This document shows, piece by piece, positions 15,445 to 23,223 of a DNA stretch of 64,000 nucleotides. The notes beneath the pieces were generated by a model. It saw nothing but the letters and a program-made list of their open reading frames with translations, did no database searches and had not been told where the DNA came from. Every line of letters begins with the position of its first letter. The first letter of the stretch is position 1. Source of the stretch: an uncultured Collinsella sp. (lineage in GTDB: Bacteria; Actinomycetota; Coriobacteriia; Coriobacteriales; Coriobacteriaceae); NCBI GenBank assembly GCA_900544115.1, contig UQTW01000005.1, positions 38,047 through 102,046 on the forward strand, read 5' to 3'. The position numbers and the translations under genes were made by a program.

Positions 15445-17335
15445 GACATCCGCTCAGGCCCGTCCCACCAATCTGACGCAGACGCTTCGCCGCCTGCTCT
15501 CCTACATGGGGCATGCCAAGTTCTCGTTGCTCGCGGTGGGCGTGCTCGCCTCCGTCGCCGCCATCGCGAGCCTCGCCGGCACCTACATGGTGCGCCCCAT
15601 CGTTAACGGTTTGGCCACGGGCGGGGAGGAACTGCTCGCCAAGCAGGTCATCCTGACGGCGATCATCTACGCCGCGGGCGTGCTCTCGGCTCTGGGCTAC
15701 TCGCAGATTATGGTGCGCGCGGCCCAGCGCGTGGTCTCCGATATTCGTCGCGACCTGTTCGCGCACATCCAGACGCTGCCGCTCAGTTATTTTGACAGCA
15801 CGCGCTCGGGCGACATCATGAGCTTCTTTACCAACGACGTCGACACCGTCTCCGAGGCGCTCAACAACAGCTTTGCCAACGTGATTCAGGCCGCCATTCA
15901 GGTTGTGGGCACCACGGCCATGCTCATCATCCTTAACTGGCAACTCACGATTATTACGCTCGTGTGCGACGCGGCCATTGTGCTGTATGCGCGCTACTCG
16001 GGCATGCGTTCCAAGCGCTTTTTTGCCGCCCAACAGGCGTCGCTGGGCGATTTGGACGGATACGTCGAGGAGATGGTCTCAGGCCAAAAGGTCATCAAGG
16101 TCTTTAACCACGAGCGGGTCAACGTGGCTGGTTTTGACGTGCGCAACCAAGAACTGCGCCGCACCGGTGGCGCCGCGCAAGCCTACGCCAACTCGATGGT
16201 GCCCATGACCGTGGTGATCGGCTATGCCAACTACGCTATCGTCGCCGTGGCGGGCGGCATGCTCTGCATCAAGGGGCTCGCCGATGTAGGTGCGCTCGCA
16301 AGCTACCTGGTCTTTGTGCGTCAGGCCGCCATGCCCATCAACCAGTTTACGCAGCTGGGCAACTTTTTGCTCAACGCGCTGGCCGGTGCCGAGCGCCTGT
16401 TTGCCGCCATGGACCTTAAGCCCGAGGTGGACGAGGGCTGCGTGGAGCTGGTGCAGACGGGCGACGCCGCGTGGGCGTGGAAGATTCCCGAGGGCCAGGG
16501 CGTGGGCGCGTACGGGCACTTGCATGATGTGGCTGCCGTTGATGAGTCGGGCCGTGCGGTGGCTGCCGACGGTACCGAGCTCACGTGCGGCTTGGTCCCG
16601 CTTGCCGGCGACGTGCGCTTCCATGCCGTGGACTTTTCCTACGTGCCGGGCACCCGTGTGCTCACGGACCTCAACCTGTTTGCCAAGCCGGGGCAAAAGA
16701 TCGCGTTTGTGGGCTCCACAGGCGCCGGTAAGACGACCATCACCAACCTCATCAACCGCTTCTACGAGGTCGATGACGGCGAGATCACGTACGACGGCAT
16801 CGACGTCAAGCACATTGCCAAGGCCAGCCTGCGCGGGTCGCTCGGCATTGTGCTGCAGGACACGCACTTGTTTAGCGGCACCATTGCGCAGAACATCCGC
16901 TTTGGCAAGCTCGACGCGACCGACGAGGAAGTGCGCGCCGCCGCCGAGGCTGCCTGCGCGGATTCGTTTATCCGCCGCCTGCCTAGAGGGTACGACACGC
17001 CGGTCACGGCCGACGGCGCCAACCTGTCGCAGGGCCAGCGCCAGCTGCTCGCCATCGCGCGCGTGGCCGTCGCCGACCCGCCGGTGCTCATCTTGGACGA
17101 GGCCACTTCGAGCATCGACACGCGTACCGAAAAGCTTATCGAGCGCGGCATGGACCGCATCATGCGCGGACGCACCACCTTTATGATCGCGCACCGCCTG
17201 TCCACCGTCCGCGACGCCGACGCCATCATGGTCCTCGAACACGGCCGCATCATCGAGCGCGGCACGCACGAAGAGCTGCTCGCCCAGCACGGCGAGTACT
17301 GGCAACTGGCGCATGGCTTAAAAGAGTTGGATTAA
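15437..17335 (+). CDS. ABC exporter half-transporter, catalytic subunit
   Basis: The 632-residue partner of the preceding subunit has a membrane domain in residues 30-320 and an ATPase domain with Walker A VGSTGAGKTT, Walker B ILDEATSSID with the catalytic Glu, and switch His in IAHRLST. Its signature is LSQGQRQ instead of LSGGQ. Together with the Asp in the partner, this gives one canonical and one degenerate ATP site. About 65 residues between the two domains (VDEGCVELVQTGDAAW onward) are an unusual linker insertion. The ATG at 15437 overlaps the end of the upstream gene and AAGGGGGTGA precedes it. Confidence 0.9.
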   Translation: MPKTSAQARPTNLTQTLRRLLSYMGHAKFSLLAVGVLASVAAIASLAGTYMVRPIVNGLATGGEELLAKQVILTAIIYAAGVLSALGYSQIMVRAAQRVVSDIRRDLFAHIQTLPLSYFDSTRSGDIMSFFTNDVDTVSEALNNSFANVIQAAIQVVGTTAMLIILNWQLTIITLVCDAAIVLYARYSGMRSKRFFAAQQASLGDLDGYVEEMVSGQKVIKVFNHERVNVAGFDVRNQELRRTGGAAQAYANSMVPMTVVIGYANYAIVAVAGGMLCIKGLADVGALASYLVFVRQAAMPINQFTQLGNFLLNALAGAERLFAAMDLKPEVDEGCVELVQTGDAAWAWKIPEGQGVGAYGHLHDVAAVDESGRAVAADGTELTCGLVPLAGDVRFHAVDFSYVPGTRVLTDLNLFAKPGQKIAFVGSTGAGKTTITNLINRFYEVDDGEITYDGIDVKHIAKASLRGSLGIVLQDTHLFSGTIAQNIRFGKLDATDEEVRAAAEAACADSFIRRLPRGYDTPVTADGANLSQGQRQLLAIARVAVADPPVLILDEATSSIDTRTEKLIERGMDRIMRGRTTFMIAHRLSTVRDADAIMVLEHGRIIERGTHEELLAQHGEYWQLAHGLKELD

Positions 17336-17384
17336 CCTGTTCGAGCACGATGTTTTGACCCCTCCGTGCCCCTCACCTCGCCTC

Positions 17385-17452
17385 AAACCATCACAACATT
17401 CGACGTTTTTTGCCAAAATCGGGAAAAGCATCGAATGTTGTGATGGTTTTTC
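17385..17452 (+). repeat. CATCACAACATTCGA hairpin repeat (family 2), copy 1
   Basis: AAACCATCACAACATTCGA and its complement TCGAATGTTGTGATGGTTT enclose an AT-rich middle (GCCAAAATCGGG), followed by TT. It lies 3' of the ABC pair and is in the same orientation as the copy at 18629. Confidence 0.75.
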
Positions 17453-17550
17453 TACCACTCGATCGGGTGGAATCGCTTTCTTGCGCGCGAAGGTGTGCGG
17501 ACCCGTGGGCAGGGGAATAAGGTTGGTTATCCGACTCCATTGGAGGGCTC

Positions 17551-18588
17551 ATGGACCTGCCGATCGTCCTGTCCCATAAGACTGCCTGGCTGTACCACAA
17601 CGTGGCGCGCCCGTCCGAGCCGCTCTCGCGAGCAAGCAGCCTATACGATGAGGACTCGCTTGCTAGCGAGGCGGAGCCGACTGCGGACCTGCCCAAATTG
17701 GGGCTCGATGCCAAGGGGCTGAGGGCTTCAACGGCAGTCGGGATTGTTACCGACCATCTGGTTTCGCTTGGTATTCCACGGGAAGAGCTCGATCATATCG
17801 ACACGCTCGTCAACTTCGATTTTGAGCGCTCGACGCCGGCTGGATTTAGGTGCCACGTGTTTGGGGCGCCGGTACCTCCAGGCCATCTTATCGAGGTGGC
17901 AGAGGGCCTTCTAGTGGTTGATGAGGTCATGTGTTTTGTCCAAGCGGGTTCGTGGATGAGTGAGCCCGAGCAGCTGGAATATGGCTACGAAATCTGTGCC
18001 CGATACCATTTGAATCATCTGTCGACGGACGATTATGTCGAGATGGGGCAGAGGTATACCGTTGCCGACTTGATTGCTTATTGCAATGAGAACCGATCTC
18101 GTCAGGGGGCTATACGCGCGGCCGCCGTGCTCAAGCGCGTGCACGATGGCGCGCGGTCGCCCATGGAGACGGCCACCGCAATCATGGTCGTAGCAAAACG
18201 TTCCCAGGGCGGGCTGGGATACGCCAAGATCGAGCTCAACCGTCGGGTCGATGTTCCCAACGAGTTCAAGTATCTCGCTAAGGCTGGGTATTTCGAGATC
18301 GACGTATATGCGCCTGCGAGCGGTACGGGGATTGAATACAACGGCTCGGACCATCTTGATAAACAGCGCAGCGCGTCGGATGCGGAGCGCATGACCGTGC
18401 TGAGCGCGCTGGGCTTTAGGATGATCGTCCTCACCGGGACTCAGTTTGCCCACCAGCTGCAATTGCACCGGGCGATGAACGCCATCGCGCTCGCTATGGG
18501 CCTCAAGTGCGACCGAAGCGAAGCGTTCCAGAAACGTCAAAACGACCTGCGAGAATTCGTGATTCGGCACTGGGACGGCGGTCTTTAG
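17551..18588 (+). CDS. Conserved protein with a DUF559/Vsr-like endonuclease-fold C-terminus
   Basis: The 345-residue product has no signal peptide or membrane segment. Residues about 235-320 contain FEIDVYAPASGTGIEYNGSD then H-L-D-K-Q-R-x-x-x-D-A-E-R, and LSALGFRMIVLTGTQF. This layout resembles the PD-(D/E)XK core of DUF559/Vsr-type proteins (E-Y-x-G...H...D...R...L-x-x-x-G-x-x-V). The N-terminal half (VLSHKTAWLYHNVARPSEPL) resembles the shape of AbiEi-like proteins with the same C-terminal fold. No biochemical function is established here. TTGGAGGG precedes the ATG. The gene stands alone and is flanked on both sides by direct copies of the family 2 hairpin. Confidence 0.6.
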   Translation: MDLPIVLSHKTAWLYHNVARPSEPLSRASSLYDEDSLASEAEPTADLPKLGLDAKGLRASTAVGIVTDHLVSLGIPREELDHIDTLVNFDFERSTPAGFRCHVFGAPVPPGHLIEVAEGLLVVDEVMCFVQAGSWMSEPEQLEYGYEICARYHLNHLSTDDYVEMGQRYTVADLIAYCNENRSRQGAIRAAAVLKRVHDGARSPMETATAIMVVAKRSQGGLGYAKIELNRRVDVPNEFKYLAKAGYFEIDVYAPASGTGIEYNGSDHLDKQRSASDAERMTVLSALGFRMIVLTGTQFAHQLQLHRAMNAIALAMGLKCDRSEAFQKRQNDLREFVIRHWDGGL

Positions 18589-18628
18589 GGGCGTTCCGGC
18601 CCTTCTACGGGGTGCCGTGGGAAGTCAA

Positions 18629-18690
18629 ATCATCACAACATTCGACGTTTTTCGCCAAAATCGGAAAAAGCATCGAATGTTGTGATGGTC
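18629..18690 (+). repeat. CATCACAACATTCGA hairpin repeat (family 2), copy 2
   Basis: It is nearly identical to copy 1, including the GCCAAAATCGG middle, and in the same orientation, so the 17551-18588 gene sits between two direct repeats of about 58 bp. Confidence 0.75.
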
Positions 18691-18821
18691 TGTGCTGAGG
18701 ATGGGCTTGGAAAGTCCGTTTTGCTCGAAGCGACCTGTCCTGTCGTACGGGTGTCGGCATGATTCTCCCGTGGGGTATTATGTTTTCCGAAGAATAAAAC
18801 GCCGCGTGAGGGGAGGGCTGC

Positions 18822-19877
18822 GTGGACGGGCGCGTGCAACATGACGTCTTTGGCCGCGATATCAACTACCTGCGCATTGCCGTTACCGACAAGTGCAATT
18901 TCCGCTGCATTTACTGCATGCCGGCCGATGGCGTGGCGCCCCGCGCGCACGACGAGCTGCTCAGCGCCGAGGAAATCGCCCGCTTTGTGCGCCTGGTAGC
19001 GGGGGAGGGCATTCGCCGCGTGCGCCTGACGGGCGGCGAGCCGCTGGTCAGCCGCCGCATCATTCCGCTCATTCGCGACATCCGCGCGATTCCGCAGATC
19101 GAGGACATCTCGCTTACCACCAATGGTGCCCTGCTGCCCAAGTTGGCACCGCAGCTCAAAGATGCCGGGCTTAACCGCGTCAACATTTCGCTCGATACAC
19201 TCGACCCTACGCTGTTTGGAAAGATCACGCGCCTGGGTCGGCTCGAGCAGACCATGGCTGGCATCGACGCGGCGCTGGCTTGGGGCTTTGAGCCTGTTAA
19301 GGTCAACTGCGTTGTGGTGCGCCGGCTCAACCAGGATGTGGCGGCCCTTGCGCGGCTCACGCTCGACCGCCCCATCCACCTGCGCTTTATCGAATATATG
19401 CCCATTGGCGACGAACGCACGAGCTCGCATTGCGCCGTGGACCCGCATGCGCCCGCGCTCAATCCCGAGCTGTGGGACGCGAGCGACACCGTGCCGAGCG
19501 ACGAGCTGCGGGCTCGCATCAATGCCGGGGCCGCGGCGGCGGGACTGGGCGAGCTCGAGCCGCTCGGCATCAACGACGCTCCTGCCGGCGCGGGCCCTGC
19601 GCGCTATTGGCACTTTCCGGGTGCGGCGGGTACGGTCGGCTTTATTAGCGCCATGTCCAACCATTTTTGTGCGAACTGCAACCGTCTGCGCCTGACGGCA
19701 GACGGCAACGTGCGTCCGTGCCTGTTCAGCGATGCCGAGTATTCGGTGCGCGACGCCCTGCGCCGTGGTGATGATATGCAGGTACTTTCGATTTGGCGCG
19801 ATGCCGTGGCCCACAAACCGCAGGAACACGCGATAATTGAGGGCACGCAACGATTTATGTCCCAAATCGGAGGATGA
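18822..19877 (+). CDS. moaA: GTP 3',8-cyclase MoaA
   Basis: This radical-SAM enzyme starts molybdenum cofactor synthesis from GTP. The N-terminal cluster motif is Cys25, Cys29, Cys32 (CNFRCIYC), the second cluster motif is CANCNRLRLTADGNVRPC, and the protein ends in the essential Gly-Gly (SQIGG). The 351-residue length is slightly above average. The start is GTG with GGGGAGGG upstream. The moaC-mobB gene follows after 4 nt, forming a two-gene cofactor operon. Confidence 0.95.
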   Translation: MDGRVQHDVFGRDINYLRIAVTDKCNFRCIYCMPADGVAPRAHDELLSAEEIARFVRLVAGEGIRRVRLTGGEPLVSRRIIPLIRDIRAIPQIEDISLTTNGALLPKLAPQLKDAGLNRVNISLDTLDPTLFGKITRLGRLEQTMAGIDAALAWGFEPVKVNCVVVRRLNQDVAALARLTLDRPIHLRFIEYMPIGDERTSSHCAVDPHAPALNPELWDASDTVPSDELRARINAGAAAAGLGELEPLGINDAPAGAGPARYWHFPGAAGTVGFISAMSNHFCANCNRLRLTADGNVRPCLFSDAEYSVRDALRRGDDMQVLSIWRDAVAHKPQEHAIIEGTQRFMSQIGG

Positions 19878-19881
19878 TCAT

Positions 19882-21183
19882 ATGGCCAAGAGCAGGTACG
19901 CCGATGCCACCAAGGCCGCTCGTAGGGCCGCGATGTCTGCCCACAAAGTCACGGCTGCGGCGAATGCTGGCAACGCCGACGCGTCCGCGCAGCCGACTTC
20001 CAGCGCTGTCGCCGAGCCCGCCCGCGACGCCCGTCGCGACGAGCTGACGCATGTGGACGCCAAGGGCGAGGTGCGCATGGTCGACGTGTCCGACAAGGCC
20101 GAGACCCATCGCATTGCCATCGCCGAGGGCACCATCCTCATGCACCCCGAGACGCAGGCCATGGTGCTGCAGGACCGCGCCAAAAAGGGCGATGTGCTTG
20201 CCTGCGCGCGCGTGGCGGGCATCATGGCCATCAAACGCACGAGCGACATCATCCCCATGTGCCATCCGTTGCTCATTACCAAGAGCAAGTGCGACATTGC
20301 GCCCATCGTTCCGGCGGGGACGCCGGCCGAGGACGTGCCCGAGGGCTGGGCGCCGGCGCGCACGGACGGGCAGGTTGGCTTTCACGTGCTGGTTACGGCG
20401 GGCGTGACGGGCAAGACGGGTATCGAGATGGAGGCGCTGACCGGCGCGAGTGCCGCGTGCCTAACGATCTATGACATGTGCAAGGCCGTCGATCGCGGCA
20501 TGGAGATCGTCGACGTTCGTCTGCTGCACAAGGAGGGCGGCCGCTCGGGCGTGTGGGATCGTGCCGAGCGTCAGGCCGCTGCTGTTGAGGCTGTGGGAGC
20601 CGCGGGCGACGCACCCGCGAGCGCACCCGTCGCCGTTGTACCCGCAGCTCCCACTCCGGCCGTCCCCGCAATCGCGTTTATCGGCTACCAAAATTCGGGC
20701 AAGACCACGCTCGTCGAGAAGGTTATCGCCGAGCTCACTCGCCGCGGCCTGCGCGTGGGTTCGCTCAAGCATCACGGGCACCACGGCTTTGATATCGATG
20801 TGCCCGCTAAGGACACCTGGCGCCATCACCAGGCCGGATCCAAGCACGTGGGTCTCATCTGCGCCACGCGCTGGGCGGAGTACGCCGACACGCGCGAGGA
20901 GGACGAGATGCCCGCGCGCGAGCTGCTGTCGCGCTACAACGATGTCGACGTGGTGATTATCGAGGGCTACAAGACCGAGGGCTTCGACAACATCGTCGTC
21001 GCGCGCTCCGGTGTCGACCGTCTGCGCGGCAAGAGCTCGCTCGACCTGGTCGACGGTCACACGCTGGCCCTTGCCTGCAATGAAGCCCTGGCACGCCAGG
21101 CCTTCGACGCCGGCTTTGCGACCCGAGCCATCAACATCAACGACGCCCGAGCCATCTGCGATCTGATCCAAGATCACCTTTAA
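19882..21183 (+). CDS. moaC: MoaC-MobB fusion (cyclic pyranopterin monophosphate synthase and guanine dinucleotide adaptor)
   Basis: The 433-residue product joins two cofactor enzymes. After an Ala-rich lead of about 50 residues, residues 55-230 are MoaC (MVDVSDKAETHRIAIAEGTI, IPMCHPLLITKSKCDI, TGIEMEALTGASAACLTIYD, DMCKAVDRGM), which turns the MoaA product into cyclic pyranopterin monophosphate. A P/A-rich linker leads to MobB at about 265-433, with P-loop YQNSGKTTLVEK and D-V-V-I-I-E-G-Y-K. MobB helps make the guanine dinucleotide form of the cofactor. A fusion forces equal amounts of an early and a late enzyme. GGAGGA precedes the ATG. Confidence 0.92.
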   Translation: MAKSRYADATKAARRAAMSAHKVTAAANAGNADASAQPTSSAVAEPARDARRDELTHVDAKGEVRMVDVSDKAETHRIAIAEGTILMHPETQAMVLQDRAKKGDVLACARVAGIMAIKRTSDIIPMCHPLLITKSKCDIAPIVPAGTPAEDVPEGWAPARTDGQVGFHVLVTAGVTGKTGIEMEALTGASAACLTIYDMCKAVDRGMEIVDVRLLHKEGGRSGVWDRAERQAAAVEAVGAAGDAPASAPVAVVPAAPTPAVPAIAFIGYQNSGKTTLVEKVIAELTRRGLRVGSLKHHGHHGFDIDVPAKDTWRHHQAGSKHVGLICATRWAEYADTREEDEMPARELLSRYNDVDVVIIEGYKTEGFDNIVVARSGVDRLRGKSSLDLVDGHTLALACNEALARQAFDAGFATRAININDARAICDLIQDHL

Positions 21184-21194
21184 GGCTCGACGCT

Positions 21195-21296
21195 GCGCCG
21201 GCCCCAAGCACCCCATCTCGCCCCTCAAGCCGTCGCTCGCGTACCAAAGTACGCGTCGCTCCTCTTTCGGGGCGACCTGGGGCACTTGGAACCGGC
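21195..21296. repeat. Long imperfect inverted repeat with nested hairpin
   Basis: The outer arms CCAAGCACCCCATCTCGCCC and GGGGCGACCTGGGGCACTTGG pair with few mismatches, extended by GCCGG/CCGGC. An inner GCGTAC-CAAA-GTACGC hairpin sits in the loop. It lies just after moaC-mobB. Confidence 0.6.
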
Positions 21297-21311
21297 TCGC
21301 TGCGCTGCCAT

Positions 21312-21352
21312 AACCTGCCAAAAAGGGACAGGCATCTTTGTGGTGGTTTTTG
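21312..21352 (+). repeat. REP-like terminator hairpin, family 1 (degenerate left arm)
   Basis: The GGGACAGGCATC core and CTTTGTGGTGGTTTTT right arm match the family; the left arm has drifted to AACCTGCCAAAAA. Confidence 0.6.
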
Positions 21353-21363
21353 CAAAAAAAGCT

Positions 21364-21394
21364 TTGACTTAAAGTTAGCTCAAGGTGTCATAAT
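21364..21394 (+). promoter_or_regulatory. MerR-type promoter
   Basis: TTGACT at 21364-21369, a 19-bp spacer and CATAAT at 21389-21394. The spacer region CTTAAAGTTAGCTCAAGG closely resembles the dyad bound by SoxR/MerR-like activators. It is 33 nt upstream of the phosphatase start. Confidence 0.5.
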
Positions 21395-21426
21395 CGCTGA
21401 CAAACGATTGCGATCACGGAGGCCTC

Positions 21427-22011
21427 ATGTCAAAACTGTACTTTATGCGTCACGGTCAAACGCTCTTTAACTTGCTTCGTCGCAAGCAGGGCTGGTGTGA
21501 CTCGCCGCTCACCGAGCTGGGAATCGAGCAGGCTAAAACTGTCGGTGCGACCCTGCGAGGGCGTGGCCTTACGTTTGACCATGCGTACAGTTCGACGTCC
21601 GAGCGTGCGTGCGACACGCTTGAGCTTGCGTTCCCCGGTCAGCCTTACGAGCGCGTCAAGGGCTTTAAGGAGTGGAACTTTGGCAAATTTGAGGGCGCGA
21701 GCGAGGATTTGAATCCGCGCCTGCCGTACGGCGATTTTTACAAGCAGTATGACGGCGAGGGCGAAGTCGAGTTTCGCGAGCGTATGATGGCGACCATCAC
21801 CGAGTTCATGCAGCGCCCTGGACATGAGAGCGTGTTGTGCGTGAGCCATGGCGCCGCAGCGGCTCAGGTCATGCGCGGCGTGGGCGTGGAGCCGCTCAAG
21901 ATGAAGCACCGCATTGGCAACTGCTGTGTGCTCGAACTCGACTTTGATGCTACTACCGGCACATTTGCTCTTGCAGATTTGTACAACCCCTACGGCACCC
22001 CGCGCGAGTAA
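21427..22011 (+). CDS. Histidine phosphatase (phosphoglycerate mutase-like)
   Basis: The 194-residue product has the catalytic RHG motif (YFMRHGQTLFN, His about 9), the second-half GHE/H motif replaced by the family-typical LCVSHGAAA, and the AYSSTSERACDTL stretch. Such enzymes remove phosphate from small metabolites or act as cofactor-dependent mutases; the substrate is not evident. CGGAGG precedes the ATG. A MerR-type promoter drives it and a REP-like hairpin ends it. Confidence 0.85.
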   Translation: MSKLYFMRHGQTLFNLLRRKQGWCDSPLTELGIEQAKTVGATLRGRGLTFDHAYSSTSERACDTLELAFPGQPYERVKGFKEWNFGKFEGASEDLNPRLPYGDFYKQYDGEGEVEFRERMMATITEFMQRPGHESVLCVSHGAAAAQVMRGVGVEPLKMKHRIGNCCVLELDFDATTGTFALADLYNPYGTPRE

Positions 22012-22027
22012 CATCGGGGCATCAGCC

Positions 22028-22069
22028 AAAACCACCACAAAGGGGCCAGGCACCTTTGTGGTGGTTTTG
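22028..22069 (+). repeat. REP-like terminator hairpin, family 1
   Basis: AAAACCACCACAAAGG pairs with CCTTTGTGGTGGTTTT around GGCCAGGCA. A stem of 14 or more bp followed by T residues makes it a convincing terminator for the phosphatase gene. Confidence 0.8.
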
Positions 22070-22165
22070 CCGTTTACAGGCGATTTCCTACCGTTCAGCG
22101 GACTTTCGCACCAATGGGGCTTACGCTGCATGCAAGTTTCATCCTACAATCGCCCACGTGCTCAC

Positions 22166-22195
22166 AAGTTTGTTACTCCTCGGGAGGCATCACTT
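22166..22195 (+). promoter_or_regulatory. Possible antiterminator target in the licT leader
   Basis: TTTGTTACT, a short CCTCGGGAG hairpin and then GGCATCACTT imitate the TTGTTACTG...CAGGCA layout of BglG/LicT RNA targets. The match is partial and no T-rich terminator follows. Confidence 0.3.
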
Positions 22196-22259
22196 GCGCA
22201 TAATAGAAGACGAGGAATATCGCCCCGTCGTCTAGCGCCGATGTCCGAGGAGTTTTTTC

Positions 22260-23105
22260 ATGCTCATTTTAAAGAAGATCAACAATAACGTTGCTCTCGC
22301 CGCCAGCGATGACGGCCGAGAGGTTGTTGTCTTTGGCAAGGGCATCGGTTTTCACGAGATGCCCTACGAGCTTGCCGATGAGTCGCTCATCCAGCGCAAA
22401 TTCTATAACGTTCCCGAGAGCCTGCAGGATATGGTCGGCACACTTCCCGACGACGTTCTGCTCGCGGCAAGCGACATTGCCTGCTTCGCATCCCAGCAGC
22501 TTGGTTGCAAGCTGTCCGGTGGCCTGCCCTTTATCCTGGCAGATCACCTGCAGTTTGCCGTTCAGCGCGACGACGACCAGATCAGCGCTCCCAACCCGCT
22601 CGAGCATGAGGTGGCTTTCATCTACCCGCGTGAGCTCGAAATCGGTCAGGCCGCGCTCGCCATCGTGCAAAAGCACACCGGCGCCAAGCTGGGTCAGAAC
22701 GAGGCCACGAGCATCGCGCTCCACATCGTTAACGCCGAGGTCGACGGCATGGGCCGCGCCAAGGACATGGACTTCATCATGAAGAGCACCCGCGTGCTTG
22801 ACGAGGTAACCCATTCCGTGGAAAAGCAGCTCGGCTGCTCGCTCGACACGGCGTCGTACTGCTACATTCGCTTTCTTGCGCACCTGCGCTTTTTGGTTCG
22901 CCGCCTTGTTAAGGGCAGCTGCACGCAGACCGAGAACTCCTCACTGTTTATGCAGGCCGCCCGCGATTTTCCCGAGGCCTACCAGTGTGCGTACGCCATC
23001 AACCGCGTGTTCGAGAAAGAGTTCAAGCAGAGCTGCTCGGACGAGGAGCTCTTGTATCTGATGATGCATATCAACCGTCTGCGATCGGCTTCGCAGACCG
23101 AGTGA
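22260..23105 (+). CDS. licT: BglG/LicT family transcription antiterminator
   Basis: The 281-residue product has an N-terminal RNA-binding domain (MLILKKINNNVALAASDDGR, VVFGKGIGF) and two PTS regulation domains with conserved histidines (ADHLQFA and SIALHIVNAE in PRD1; RFLAHLRFLVRR and LMMHINRL in PRD2). When beta-glucoside is present and the protein is suitably phosphorylated by the PTS, the RNA-binding domain stabilises an antiterminator ahead of the target genes. CGAGGAG precedes the ATG. The PTS permease gene follows 118 nt downstream, with an RNA target in between. Confidence 0.92.
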   Translation: MLILKKINNNVALAASDDGREVVVFGKGIGFHEMPYELADESLIQRKFYNVPESLQDMVGTLPDDVLLAASDIACFASQQLGCKLSGGLPFILADHLQFAVQRDDDQISAPNPLEHEVAFIYPRELEIGQAALAIVQKHTGAKLGQNEATSIALHIVNAEVDGMGRAKDMDFIMKSTRVLDEVTHSVEKQLGCSLDTASYCYIRFLAHLRFLVRRLVKGSCTQTENSSLFMQAARDFPEAYQCAYAINRVFEKEFKQSCSDEELLYLMMHINRLRSASQTE

Positions 23106-23146
23106 GTAAAGCTGCCAGCCCGGCGGCAATCGCAACAATTCTTTTT

Positions 23147-23182
23147 GGTTTCTAACTGCGGGCAAGGTACCGGCTCGCGGTA
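23147..23182 (+). promoter_or_regulatory. LicT-type antiterminator target (RAT) overlapping a terminator
   Basis: GGTTTCTAACTG and GGCAAGGTACC (23147-23171) reproduce both conserved sides of the RAT consensus, with an apical loop several bases shorter than usual. Its last bases form the left arm of TACCG-GCTCG-CGGTA, which is followed by GGGGATATTTTT, so the two structures are mutually exclusive. This is the expected switch for LicT control of the permease gene. Confidence 0.55.
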
Positions 23183-23223
23183 GGGGATATTTTTGTCGAA
23201 ATTTGGAAAAGAGAGGACAGATC

